Origin: Hippopus hippopus
Taxonomy: Eukaryota; Mollusca; Bivalvia; Cardiida; Cardiidae
DNA length: 64,000 nt
Direction of reading: 5' to 3'
Assembly: GCA_946811185.2 (NCBI GenBank)
Contig: OX328109.1
Coordinates: forward strand, 14,048,255-14,112,254
Below, piece by piece: positions 32,020-44,555 of this stretch. The notes beneath the pieces are model-generated. The model was not told the origin of the DNA and ran no database searches. It worked only from the letters and a program-made list of their open reading frames with translations. Position numbers and translations under genes: made by a program. How positions within the stretch are numbered: position 1 is the stretch's first letter; each line of letters begins with the position of its first letter.

Positions 32020-34800
32020 TATGGAATGCCTTTCCTGCCTCATTATACTGGGGTTTTCTGTTATTATGTACATTCCTCATATCGTTATTTACAAACTTCA
32101 TCCTTTTATGTCAAACGGTAGGTTTTCTAAGTCAAAACCACATATTATTGTGTGCAAACTTAATAATACAATGTCAAATGATAAGGATGTTAAGTGCATT
32201 CTTTGTATCATTGTTTGCAGACTTTATCATGTAATGTCAAACGGTAAGGTTGTTGGGTGCATTTATTATTTCGTTATACGCAAATGTATTACCTTTATTT
32301 CAAACGATAAGATTGTTAGGTGTATTTGTTATTTAGCTACATGTAAATTTCATTATAGTATGTCAAATGGTATATTTGTTCGGTTCATTTATTATTTCGT
32401 TACATATAAAACTAACGATAATATGTAAAACGGTACGTTTATTTGATGAATTCTTTATATCGTTTTGTGCAAATGTCATTATGCTTTCTAAAATGGTTAG
32501 GCTGTGAGGTGCATTGTTACTATTATAAGGCGCAGACGTCATTATGTTATGACAAATAAAAAGTTTATTCTTCCATTCTTTCTTTCGTTATGTGCAAATG
32601 TCAGTATGCTTTCTAAAATGGTTAGGCTGTGGGTGCATTATTGCTATCATTAGGTACAAACGTCATTATGTTATGACAAATAAAAAGTTTATTCTGTTCA
32701 TTTTTTATATCGTTATGTGCAAATGTCATTATGCTTAGTAAAATGGTTAGGCTGTGAGGTGCATTGTTGCTATCATTAGGTCCAAACGTCATTATGTTAT
32801 GACGAATAAAAAGTTTCATTCTTTTCATTCTTTATATCGTATTGTGCAATTGTCATTATGCTTTGTAAAATGGTTAGGCTGTGGGGTGCATTATTACTAT
32901 CATTATCTCGCATGACGCTCAGCTGCAATTTTTTTCTCAGATTTACGACAATTGATGCAAGTGTTCTGCTTTTCGGCAACATAACGATGATTGCACCCAA
33001 CATAATGACGTCTGTACCTAACAATATCACGCTGTTTTGAATGCACACACAAACGAATTATTTTTAAATAATGATTAAAATAATGCACAAACAAACTTAC
33101 AGGTTGACTTACACGTATGACGTTTTACACGACGATGATACGAAAGCACCTTACAAACAGATTTTTTGCCTTGACACTTCAGTCTTTTGCGCTAAACGAT
33201 AAAAAGAACGCACCTAACAAACTTTCCATTCGACATGTGATTAAGGTGTCTTCACACAATGATATGAAGAATGTACGTAACAAACAACCATTTGAATTAA
33301 AAATATGGCATAGACACACAGCGATAAATAGAATGCACCTCATAAATTACTTTTTTGGTATACAATAATGGCCTTTTCATATAATAGTATAAAAAGTGCA
33401 TTTCTTAAGGCTTGCCATATGACTGCACAAGATTAAGTCTAAGAATAACAACATAAGGAATGCGCCCAACAATACTACTCATTGACAAAACAAAATGATG
33501 TTTGCTCAATACAGCACAACAATACACCTAACAAACTTACCGTTCAAGACACACCATAAAGGCATTTACACATAATGGAATAGAAAGTGCTCTCAACAAC
33601 TTGATTGTTTAAGATAACTTCATGACATTTGTTCCTACGAAACATAAAGACTGCACCTATCAAACGAACTATCGTACACAGAACCATGGCATTTGAACAT
33701 AACGATGTGAAGAAGGTACCTAACAAACTTACAGTTTGAGACAACACAATGACGTTCACCCATAACAATATAAGAATGCGCTTAACAGACTTACTATTTG
33801 ACATAGCACAATTGCGTTTGTACATAACGATGTGAATAAGGAACCAAATAAACTTACCGTTTGAGACAAAATAATGACATTTGCGCATAACAATGAGAAT
33901 AATGCACCTAACAAACTAAGTATTTGACATTGCATAAGGTTATTTGCACATAACAATGAGAAAAATGCACATAACAAACTGTCTGTTTGAGACTGTATGA
34001 TGACATTTGTCCATAACAACGGTGAATAATGCAACTAACAACCTTTTTGTTGCAGACAACATGATGACGTTTGGACATAACGATAAGAAGAATGCACCTA
34101 ATAAACTAACGATCTGACATAACAGAATGACATTTGAACATAACGTGCAGAATGACTAATCAAACTTATAATTTGGCAAAATATAATGACGTTTCGATAT
34201 AACAATAAGAAGAATACACATAACAAACTAATGGTTGGACATAACAAAATGACGTATGGACATAACGATAAGAAGAATGCACATATCAAATTAATGATTT
34301 GGCATAATATAATGACGTTTGGACATAACGATAAGAAGAATGCACGTAACAAACTAATGGTTGGGCATAATGACATTTGGAAATAACGATAAAAAGAATG
34401 CACATATCAAATCAATGATTTGACGTAAGAAAATGACATTTGGACATAACGATAAGAAGAATGCACATAACAAACTTATGATTCAACATAACACAATGAT
34501 GATAGGAGTTTTGACATGACATAATTACATTTGGGCATAACGATATGATGTATGCACCTAACAATCATACAAATGAACATAATATAATGATATCTGCACA
34601 AAACGGTATGATGCAATGACCAAACAAATCAACTATTTCTCATTACGATATGAAGAGTGTACCTGACAAACCTACTATCTGACATAACAGTATTGCGTTC
34701 GGTCATACCCATAGGAAGAATGCACCTAACACACACATCATTTGACATAAGATAATAAAGCTTGCACATGAATATATGAAGAACTGACCTAATGAAATAA
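32020..34800. repeat. Satellite-like array of ~63-bp units that changes strand
   Basis: From about 32950 to 34790 roughly 26 units read gacataacgataagaagaat gcacctaacaaact plus aatgacgtttg. From about 32050 to 32900 roughly 13 units are the reverse complement (gttaggtgcattctttatat cgttatgtgcaaatg). The switch is near 32900-33110. Because 63 is a multiple of three, the array yields repetitive ORFs on both strands; these are not taken as genes. Confidence 0.85.
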
Positions 34801-35114
34801 AGTTCAGTGTAATGAGGCAGTAAAGGCGTTCCATACAGTTACGTAACGAGTTATCTTGGTAAACTCTTCGTCAAAAGTCGGGTTTTTTTTTTTATTAGAC
34901 TTTTGAAACGTACACCAGTACCGACTGCAGACTACAGACTACGGACTTTAATTAGTGGTTTTCTCAAAGCATTTGTACATAAGAGGACTGTGAGAATGGA
35001 TTAAAGGTTCACATTCGTTATAAGTATATTAAAACGAAGCGCACCAAATTACTTTTGAGTTACACCAATATCTGTGCACCACATTCCATGGCTTCCACAC
35101 ATTTTTTTTTTTTG

Positions 35115-35350
35115 GCCCGGCCGGGTAGCTTAGTAGTTAGCGTATCTGACTCGTGACCTGGAGGTTGCGGGTTCGATTCTCTGTTGCGGCGAACTTTCTT
35201 TCCTGCGATTTTTCGCCTCTTACCTCTGATGCATGTGAGAAAAGTAGTCAGTGGCTTTGGAAAGAAAGTTGTGTCAGTAATGGTGTGCAAAAGCCAGGAA
35301 ACACATGGGTGCGTCACAGACCGCCATGATATGACCTAAGCATTAACTCA
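35115..35350 (+). mobile_element. SINE-2, full length
   Basis: Head gggtagcttagtagttagcg, B-box gggttcgattctc, and body matching the 4520 copy. Confidence 0.82.
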
Positions 35351-35999
35351 AAAATAAACCAAATCCTGGGTTTTTATTAAGTACTTAAGCCAATTTCCCT
35401 CCTTTGACAGACCACACTGGCACATGTATTCACAGTATAGCATTGCATCCTCTGAAGTTAAACACATTTACATTCAGTGAGAAGGGAAAATCTATTTGCA
35501 TATATTTTATCTACCAGTAAACGTAATTTTCTGGAAATGGATGTTCTAGATTAGACCCAATTCTGGTCATAGAACTGAATTGGTGAGCAATATTTATATG
35601 GGCCAGAGAGCCACTTTCAACATGAACAATTGCTCGATGGTTATCAATGAAGTATCTTTGTATGGATCACATGACAATGCCGATACCAGTCAAATACTGC
35701 TCTTGTGGTTTATTTCTGGGTCTGTTGCTTCTAAAAGATGTATCACCCACAACTCCGACCGCAGACGAGATCATTCTCTCAGATACCTGGCACAGCAGTT
35801 CACTTTTGTTCGGATGGACATCTTACATGTATATAAGAACTTTTTAACATCATCCGTATCTCATATTTGATACTTGGAAGGCACAAATCAAAAATATGTG
35901 ATAATTTATGATATTGCTGGTAGCTAAGCAACCATATCAAAAAAAAAAGGAGGATAAAAAATGAAGCATGCATTAGCAAGTTAACCTTTTACCTCAAAA

Positions 36000-36764
36000 A
36001 GACGCCTTCAGACACCTTTGTAGCAAGAGGCTTTTGAAAACGTTGGGGAAAAATGTTGCTCAGAACGAGTAATTTCCCCTTGTTCCACACTCTGTGCAAT
36101 TATTTCCATTTTCAACAAAGTTTTCTGCTCTGTTGTAAAGTCTCACATTTTTCCAAACTGCCATTTCTTTTCTTATTGACAGAGTCAGAAAATGGCCTAT
36201 CAGGGAAAGGATAACTTGATGTAAAGACTACATTTAACAACGCGTCGGCAAGGTACATATGCGTTTTACCTGTGATAGCACAGATTTTATTATCCAAACA
36301 AAAAACAATATGACAATCGGTCAGACTTTTTTTCATTCAGAGTTCGTGTAAATAATCGTCACTAATTTGCCTTTCATGAAAGGCATTTCGTTTTTCTTTC
36401 TAAGCTACGCATACGTGACTCAAATGCTGACATTTGCCCCTGAAAGGGTAAAAAAAAAAAATCGTTACAAGCATATTCTTCTTTTTGCAAGGTGTTTTTG
36501 AATGCCTTCTTCCTATAAGGCGTAGAGACAGGGATTACTTGGTAAAGCATGTATCCAACATGCATAACGCCTTCAGTTTAATCCAGTTAAAAGGATTGCG
36601 GTAAATAAAGTTTAATCCTTTCTCCACAGTATGTTGTTGGCATGAACCTCATAGACATCATATTTGTCACATGTAAGGTTATGGCCTGGACACAATAAAC
36701 ATCTGTGGATTTGTAGTATACCCTCGGTTCAGGACAGGTCTGAAATTGTCTTTTTGTTGAAGTT
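36000..36764. other. Non-coding stretch
   Basis: A faint MITE-E-like core near 36030-36110; otherwise nothing recognised. Confidence 0.4.
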
Positions 36765-37000
36765 CGAATCGGGGCACTGCATGACTCAGTGATAAAGTGT
36801 AGGATACGTGACCTGGAGGCTCAGGGTTTGAGTCTCACTGGACACACGGAAATTTTCGTGGGAGTGTCCTTGGGCAAGACACTTCAGAGCCCTAGCCAAG
36901 TACTGATAAAACCCAGGAAATACATGAATATGTGAGCAGTCGCCGTAATATGACTAAATATGTATAAAGCGGCATAAATCTATCAATCAATCAAGTTCGA
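36765..37000 (+). mobile_element. SINE-3
   Basis: Head tgactcagtgataaagtgta, then gcaagacacttcagagccc and tail ctatcaatcaatcaa. SINE-1 follows directly. Confidence 0.8.
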
Positions 37001-37004
37001 ATTC

Positions 37005-37245
37005 CCAGCTATTTCTGAGGATTGATGTTTGCCATTGCGACAGGATTCATACCTCTCACCGCTGATCATTGTTTAGATGTTGGTTATATGGAAAAGCAGC
37101 CAGTGGCTTGGGAAGAATATTGCACGAAGTACTGGTAAAAAGAAATTCCAGGAAAAACATGGATAGGTGCATTAGCCACCGCGATATAACTGAAATAATG
37201 TTACAAACTACGTTAAACACCATTCTATCAATTAATTAATCAATC
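37005..37245 (+). mobile_element. SINE-1, head truncated
   Basis: Starts at the B-box region gttcgaattccc; body ttgcgacaggattcatacc; tail tatcaattaattaatcaa. Confidence 0.8.
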
Positions 37246-37659
37246 AACTTTTTGTTAAAGCCCTTAAATCACTTTTTTCAGCATTTCAACGTTAAGATTA
37301 GAAATAATGTTAGATTTAACAATTAAATTTAAAACTAAGCTGCTACAACAAGGACTAGGACCATGACTCATCTGATACGTCATTGTTATGTTTCGAAGAA
37401 TTAAGGATAGTACGATCTTAAATGAATTCCCCTGTATTTCACCATACTTGAGAAAATCCCTTCGATAAGTTCACAAAATAAATTATAGATACCTGTATTT
37501 GTGTATCTCATTCGTGATTTATTTTTTTTTCTAACGAAATTGGGCTTATTATTTATCCATACAATCGTCTTACAGATATTTTGAGAAAACCCCTAGTTAA
37601 AGTCGATAGTCTGTAGTCCGCAGTCGGTGTTGGTGTACGCTGCAAAAGTCTTAAGTGTT

Positions 37660-38415
37660 AAGTGTTAAGGGAAAAACTTCCAATTTTCAACTTTTTGTTG
37701 GGATGATATACCTAAACAAGTCGAAATTAGAGTGCCTTACCTCCAGCCGTCTACTTCCGGTTAGGTCGAGAAGTAGATGGAAAGGATAAAATGCCGTAGA
37801 TTATAGAATGTAGTACAGACACGAGGATATAAATGGCTATTTTATACATCGGCTACCCAGACACATGACACCACCATTGTTGAACATCTAAACAAACCAC
37901 TGAATATTAAACGGTCGTAATAGTGACATCTTTTTGTTCTGATTTCAATAGAGAGATGTTTCCCATAAACGAATGAGATCTAATGTTGTAAAAGTGTCAG
38001 GTTCAGAGTGAAAAAATTAATCGAGTTTGTTTTTTTTGAGTGAGCTAAATTACAGGGTATCGTGACCTGTAGTGTACTTTGCGAAGTTTCTAGCCATGGT
38101 CTGCTGGCATGTGCGTCTGCACCCTGCGGAACCTACATCAACTTCTAGGCCTTTTTATTATGGCCTATCTATTTTAAAAGGGTTAATTCATAATTTTTAC
38201 TAGTATGCCAAAAATGTTTTAATTTCTGAATAAGTTAGGCAATTTAGCGTGCAAACAATCAATAAATAAGGAAGACAGCTGTAAGTAAAGATGTTATAGT
38301 GGTATGTTCTTGAAACGTATATTTGTCACTTCTTATCAGAATAGCGCAAAGGTTTGTGGGAATGTCATATTATCAACACAGGCTGCTATGTGTTGTTTTC
38401 ACATAAAACCTCCTC
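37660..38415. other. Intergenic stretch without recognised feature
   Basis: No supported gene or repeat seen. Confidence 0.45.
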
Positions 38416-38419
38416 CGGC

Positions 38420-39010
38420 AGTGTATTAAACCCATGACTTATTTTTGATAATATACTAGTGTATTATCGTTTTTTGGGTCCCGGTTCTGATCAAGTTTCA
38501 GTCATGAGCGCGTGAAGCTAGACAAACCAACCACAGCATGCGCGGGAATTTGTACTGCTACGCTGTTTCATGGAAAAATGACGTCATTGTATCCGCGTGG
38601 AAAGTTTTTGATTTTCATGTTTGATAAAAACCAAGAAATGCAGCGAAAGTCTCTTAAAATCAATATTATTGCGGAAATGGGTGGACTTAACCCCTCTATA
38701 AACTATTTCATTCTTCTTTCGGTGTAAATGTCAAAGAACTATTTACTTGTGTATATACACATTTGAAACCAAAATACAACTGTAAACATGGACCCGTGAA
38801 CGGTGTAGAGGCTAAAGGTGATGATACAGGATGTTTTTTCTGTATGTCATTCGTTTTATGTGACAAATAGGATCTCACATTCGTGTTCATGTATTATCAT
38901 TTTTATCAAACTCGTTGACTAAAATGTATTTGACGCACGCCAAGGCTCGCGTCATACAATTTTAGTCAACTCGTTTGATAAAAATGATAATACATAAACA
39001 CTCATGTAAG
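38420..39010 (+). mobile_element. Interspersed repeat Z, with terminal hairpin
   Basis: Related to 25390-25800. Its 3' end is a long stem: gtattatcatttttatcaaa at 38891 pairs with the segment ending near 38993. Confidence 0.65.
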
Positions 39011-39020
39011 ATCCTCTATA

Positions 39021-40386
39021 TACGAGGGGTGTTCGAAAAGTTTCGGGACGATTGGCGTCATTCTTTTATTTATTAAGATTTTTTAATGATTTTTTTTCGG
39101 TAGTAATAGCTACAACCGTATTCTATAGGTTAATCGAAACAAATAAGCGAAGATATACGCCACACGTGATGAATGGTCACTATAGCAACGTCAAGTCGAC
39201 GTGAGCGGGGCACCTTGACGTCACTTCACAAAATAACTTCTTTTTAACGGCAAGTATCGATCACAATAAGCATTCCAGTATGTTTTTGAATTGTGTATGA
39301 CAAAAGTATTCGCCCGCAGGGTGCACCGTCTACTACCTGCCATCAAAAGCTACAGTGAGTCGCCGACAGTAAGAATTTCCTGAAACAGTACAGAGAACGT
39401 GGTGACAGGTTCTTGGTATTCATTATTACGGCCGATGTAACTTGGATTGGTTTGTATGATCCAGAGACCAAGCAAGACAGTTCTGTGTGGAAAAACCCCT
39501 AATTCACCCTCGCCTACAAAAGCAATGGTGAAACGTTTTATTTTATTGAAATGAACGGAGTTATTCTCTGCCACACACTGCCGACTGGGAAGACAGTCAT
39601 AGCACAGTATTACTCGAACGTACGGTCTTTTGATTTTTTAACTACATTGTACATAAAATGATATTCTTATTTTATATGATGACAGAATTGGTTGGTGAAA
39701 CCAGTGATTCATAAACATAATTTCGTCGTTGCATGTATATAGATGCATAGGTTCAACCATAAGCTCGTTTCAGGTGCACCGACATGAGTTGATCAGGGCT
39801 GTATAGGAGAAACGACCAAAAGAACCCGGCACATTCTACTTACATCACAACAACGCCACACCTTATACTTCATCAACTACCAAGAAAGTACCTGCTGATG
39901 GATAGAGTAACACTATTGCACACCTACCATACTCCCCCTGACTCGCACCGTGTAATTTTTGGTTATTCCCTACTATCAAGCGTTACTTACGCGGTCACTG
40001 TTTCGACGACGTCGATGACCTTCCCGTCGTGGACAGGGAATGTATAAGGAACATTCCATCATCAGACTTCAAAAACTGTTTTAATTCGTGCGTACATAGG
40101 CATCAGAGGTGCATTGAGCATACCGTGGAGTATTTTGAATAACCATGACTATTTCAGACGTTTGTAAAGACAAACTTTTTATTCGGTGCATCAAGATGCC
40201 CCGCTCACGTCGACTTGACGTTGCTATGGTGACAATACATCACGCGTTTCGTGTATCTCCGTTTATTTGTTTCAACCAACCTATAGAATATGGTTGTAGC
40301 TATCATTACCAAAAAACTCATTAAAAAATATCAAAATATAAAAGAATGGCAGCACTTGTCCCGAAACTTTTCAAACACTCCTCGTA
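39021..40386. mobile_element. Degenerate mariner element with ~200-bp TIRs
   Basis: The outer end acgaggggtgttcgaaaag is mirrored by cttttcaaacactcctcgt, bounded by TA on both sides. The inverted repeats run to about 39225 and from about 40187 (gctcacgtcgacttgacgtt). Confidence 0.88.
39350..40140 (+). pseudogene. Mariner transposase remnant
   Basis: Readable blocks in family order: VTWIGLYDPETKQDSSVW, FIEMNGVILCHTLPTGKT, then HHNNATPYTS, HLPYSP and LAPCNFWLFPTIKRYLRG. Several residues of the catalytic blocks are changed (ADVT for the usual GDE region), and stops interrupt the frame. Inactive. Confidence 0.8.
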
Positions 40387-40746
40387 TTCAATTGGGTACA
40401 ATGACGTCATATCTATTAATATAAAAATGGACAGAGTTCCCGATTGCAACATGGCCATTCCATAAATTAAACCCTCAAAATTCTTTAAATAAGCCCATCC
40501 TTTGCGTTACCTACTTTAGAAATGAGTAGCTATATCTGTAACAGCTGATTATTTACTGTAGAGAATTTTTAACAACCCAGATTCTGCGTAATGTATCAAC
40601 TGATGTACTCTACGAAAGGAGTATACGAACATCAGCCTGCAATTTAGATACCTACTTCAGCCTTTAAGCTGGTAAATAGATTTTTACCAGATCACATTTA
40701 GAATCGTCCGCTTGGTTACTGTACTCTAAACTGTCTCTCTGTTTAG

Positions 40747-41035
40747 AATGGGCTGAGCCTATTAGCGCAGTCGATAGCGTACACAGGACTTGAAAGCAGG
40801 GCGTCAATGGTTCAGATCCCCGCTCGAGGATTGATGATAGTCATTGCGACAGGATTCATTCCTCTCTCACTGCTGATCATTGTTTCAACAATGACTAAGT
40901 GGAAAGCAGCCAGTGGATTGAGAAGAATATTATGCGAAGTACTGGTAAGAGAATCTCCAGGTTAGGTGCACCAGTCGCCATGTATCTGAAATAATATTGA
41001 AAACGGTGTTAAACATCATACAAACAAAAAAAAAA
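40747..41035 (+). mobile_element. SINE-1, full length
   Basis: A-box tagcgcagtcgatagcg, B-box ggttcagatcc, body gattgatgatagtcattgcg and a poly-A-like tail. Confidence 0.85.
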
Positions 41036-41129
41036 AAAACCCGTTTGAATAGTCTCATAGTTTTAGCCGTTTAAAAGGTAGAATTTTTGTACTGGTTGCG
41101 AAACAGTTAAATTGGATCAAAATGTTTAA

Positions 41130-41345
41130 CCCTTTAGCTTGCTTAACAAGTTATATGAAACTTTCCAGCCGACAGTAAAAACCGAAGTATTGCCATATTA
41201 AAGCTATTTTTTTTGGGGGGGGGGGATTTCTCCTTACCGGACATTGTAGATCTAAGATCAGACTGCACGTTCTGTGCAGTATGATCTTGGATGTACACTG
41301 TGCACCAAGGCTCCTTCATTCGTATTGAGCAGCCGAAGGATTACA
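41130..41345 (+). mobile_element. MITE-D
   Basis: Full element with core gatcagactgcacgttctgt; the left arm has a G9 homopolymer. Confidence 0.83.
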
Positions 41346-41360
41346 GTCACAAATATAAAT

Positions 41361-41623
41361 GAGCCATGCTCTGTGAAAAGGGGGCTTAATGTATCTACGA
41401 AAAGTATCGACCCAGGTCAGCCTGCGCAGTCCGCGCAGGCTGACCTGGGCCGAAACTTTTCGCTATTGGACAATTTTCTGTTTGTTCAAGGAGCAGTGTA
41501 TCCCCTGATTAAGTTGTTTGTTTAAAAAAGTGGATATTTTGGGTCCGTAAGTACGTGATGGCTTGCTTGGTACCCTGGATCACGGAGATGCATTAAGCCC
41601 CCTTTTGTAAGAGCATGGCTCAA
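41361..41623 (+). mobile_element. MITE-A, near-consensus
   Basis: Well-kept stem gtcagcctgcgcagtccgcg and both termini. Confidence 0.9.
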
Positions 41624-42171
41624 ATTTTTGCGACATTGCTTAACATTGAATGGGTGACCGAGATTACTAATGATTGAGCTGCAGAGAGTGTAGAGCAAGA
41701 TTAGACTGCACGTATGTGCAGGCTGATCTTGCTTTACGTTCTACGAAAAATACATCTACTGTATGCTCGCAAACGGTAGGATAGAAATTAACTCCCACAT
41801 AAGTCAACCTGTATTTTAAAGACGACCTGTTGTAGAAAGATGAAAATGTCAACATACGGGTTACCATAGACAGAAAGGAAACAATGTTGGGTCAAATCGA
41901 CACAGGTGATGTAAACCGGATACTCGATCATGTCAGACCGCCGACGTCGAAGTATTTAATCAATCATTCCTTGTGAATTGTGCAAATGTTCGGCTTGTCT
42001 AAGGGCAATTATTAAGTGTGTCTATGTATACAGGTTTGACTCGTGTAGGTAAAATAAATGAAAGTCACTTCTCTACAAGAAGGTCAGCTGAGATTATTCA
42101 CATCAAAAAGGGACGCATCGACATGCTAACTGACCGCAGTGACATATTGAAACAATGTTTCTATATGACTC

Positions 42172-42290
42172 TAATCAATCAATCAATCAATCAATCAACT
42201 AACCAATCAATCAACCAACCAACCCAACCCAACCCAACCCAACCAATCAACCAACCAATCGAGCAAGCAATCAAGCAAGCAAGCAAAGCA
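42172..42290. repeat. (AATC)/(AACC)n array
   Basis: Imperfect tetranucleotide run that yields Asn/Gln/Ser-rich translation; not a gene. Confidence 0.92.
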
Positions 42291-42599
42291 GCTGACAGGA
42301 TTAAATTTCAAACAATCGAACAAGATAAAAGTACAAAGCAGGTACGGCGTAACTTTAACAAGAAATATCTATAAAAAAAAAAAGAAAGACGGCTTAAGTT
42401 TGCACGCATATAGGCTTGCAGAATAAACATGTCTACATGTTTGACCAATTACAAATTTCGATTTATTCATTGGAATAAGTGGGTCAAAAGCCCGCGCATT
42501 CAACTATGCCGAAAAAATGAAGTACATGCCACAAAACATGGGTAAGGCTGAAGATGTAAATAATGGTTTCTCGGGGTTTTCTAAACATCTATTTAGAAA

Positions 42600-42790
42600 T
42601 AACTCTTTACAACACAATCCCACACAATTTAATGACCCTTACAGAGACGGCTCATTTTGAAAACATTGCGGGAAAAAGAGAAAATGCTGGTTACCAGCAT
42701 TTTCTCCTTTTCCCACAATGTTTTCTACTCTTTTACAGACAAATACCATAACTTGAGTCGTATTAATTTTTTGTTTTCAAATACTTTGAA
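42600..42790 (-). mobile_element. MITE-E
   Basis: Core gaaaatgctggttaccagc with arms cattgcgggaaaaag / ttttcccacaatg. Confidence 0.82.
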
Positions 42791-42799
42791 TATTTCCGT

Positions 42800-44428
42800 C
42801 TGGAGTTAACGAAAGCTAGCTGAAATGAAATCTGCATCATCAAATATTCCATACAATGGAAACTGAATATTCATAGGTGTTTTGTGGTGTATGCTGTGAT
42901 TTAAACTTGCCGTTTCCAGCGTCTGACAGGGTGATTCGTTTTTTTTTTTTCCTATACAACTCATGAAAAACTCTTCCGCCCCAATATACTTTTAATTTTT
43001 CTTGCGTTCTTCGGGGGCAAACATGACAGGTCCTCTGAATATGACGCTACTTGTAAGTCATTTCTTTGGATTAAATCAATGGTCAAGTGGACTGTATGGT
43101 GTAGTCTACCTACAACCTGATCTGAATCTAGGCTATCCGCAAAAACTAGTTATCATGGGTATATATCGCTTACAGCAATTAAAGTTAAAGCGTCGGAAAA
43201 ATTGAATACGGCCTTTCCTTCATAATAATAAGCAATACCGGTATTTCAAGATTTCAAGTTGCATGAGAAATTGGCCAAACATTCAAGTGAGCATTCAGCA
43301 GATAATTCACTTTTAGTATACTGAGATTGTATGGTGTGCGGTGATGTTCATCTGAACACTGCCAAACATTCAAGTGAACTTTCAGCGGAAAATTCATTTA
43401 CTAGTTTCACTCGGAGACTGACTGTTGTGCGGCTGTCTTCACCTGAAGCTGAATAGGCTGGCTTTCGAACTACTATTTGGTATTGACATACCCGAATGAA
43501 TAGACAGAAATTTGCCATTGGTCAAAATTGTAGACATTAGTATAGTAGAATTCAACGGGACCCTGCAGGCCTATTTATGGGAACTTTTATGATTCGAATA
43601 TTATTTTTTTACATTGTTTCCACAGTGAAGCACAAATGAGGTTAAGTTTTCATACTTCTTACGTCTTTTATCTTTTTAGAAGGAAGTTTCGTGTTTATTT
43701 GGGCAAAAATGTTCGGCTGAAGATTGGACCCAGCTAAACATTTGAATTTTCGATTCAATATATCATCTTAACATTAGGTCATACTGAAAAGCCCGGTCTA
43801 GCTGGACATTCGGAATGTACGCCATTAATTTCCGTTAGGTGGCACTCTTCAAATACACACCCATCTGATTTGGGCATTCTTGGTACAGAACCGAACTACT
43901 TTTCAAACGCCTTTGAATTTCAAAATAAAGTAAACGTTTACTCAACAAAGCGCTACCTGGTACGATTCATTGAGCTGTGGTCAGCTAGCATGTAACCTAT
44001 GCACCGGCTATTTAAAAAAAAAAGCTCCCTACAGGCTTGGGTAATAGCTTTGGTGTAAGCCCAGATACTTCTTGTTGTTAGGTCTGTTGAAAAAAACCTG
44101 CACGAATGGTTTCCCTAAAGTCTATAGTTTAGAAACTGTATTCAAAGATGTGCAGTAAAACAGGAGTATTTGTGAAAACTATTTTTCCCTTTTAAAATAA
44201 TTGAATTTTCAAGATATTTGGAGCGAAAAACAGGCTACATTTTTCCACAAAAGTATTGTTTATAGCCATATTCTCCATTGCTACTTTATTAGCGGCGTAT
44301 TAATATTTGTCCTGTGCAGGATCTAGTGATGCGTCATAGCAGACAGGTCGAATCTTCGAAGAACATGACATGCGCAGACATGGGAATGTACGCCATACAT
44401 AATATGGATGCGTTTTATCTATTTGCAG
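42800..44428. other. Upstream region of the aquaglyceroporin exons
   Basis: The N-terminal exon should lie here or further upstream. The only ATG-to-donor candidate noticed is atgacaggtcctctgaat ... ctt|gtaagt at about 43023-43053; it does not resemble the family's N-terminus. No repeat of the named families seen. Confidence 0.4.
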
Positions 44429-44555
44429 TTGTTTGTACTATGTTCTGGGGCGCAAGCTTTCCTATCACGAGGAGTGATGAGTTCAGTGGTGGCGAGGGCC
44501 TTCGCACTGGGTGTAGGTCTAATGGTGGCTGTATATAGTGGACTGAAACTGTCTG
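44429..44555 (+). CDS. Aquaglyceroporin exon (helices 1-2)
   Basis: Acceptor ttttatctatttgcag|TTG, donor tctg|gtaatt, phase 0 to 1. Encodes GAQAFLSRG and GVGLMVAVYSGLKLSG. The longer open frame upstream (44314-44538) is a different frame and is rejected. Reading unspliced from ATG 44409 is an alternative start. Confidence 0.82.

Larger units (their letters stand above)
34890..37655. mobile_element. 2.8-kb block with ~75-bp terminal inverted repeats
   Basis: The left end gtacaccagtaccgactgca and following ctacagactacggacttta match in reverse complement to 37576-37652 (agtctgtagtccgcagtcgg). The interior holds three SINEs and no coding frame. It could be a non-autonomous DNA transposon or two nearby copies of one short repeat. 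Confidence 0.5.

Noticed and set aside
32021..34403. Repetitive ORFs such as SNDKIVRCICYL on both strands
   Set aside because: 63-bp satellite units keep any open frame; no start, splice or domain evidence.
35580..35870. ORF containing LLLWFISGSVASKR, considered as the aquaglyceroporin N-terminal exon
   Set aside because: Resemblance is short and lacks the charged N-terminal region and a donor at the right place.
44314..44538. 74-residue ORF over the first aquaglyceroporin exon
   Set aside because: Wrong frame; the family signature GAQAFLSRG is in another frame.
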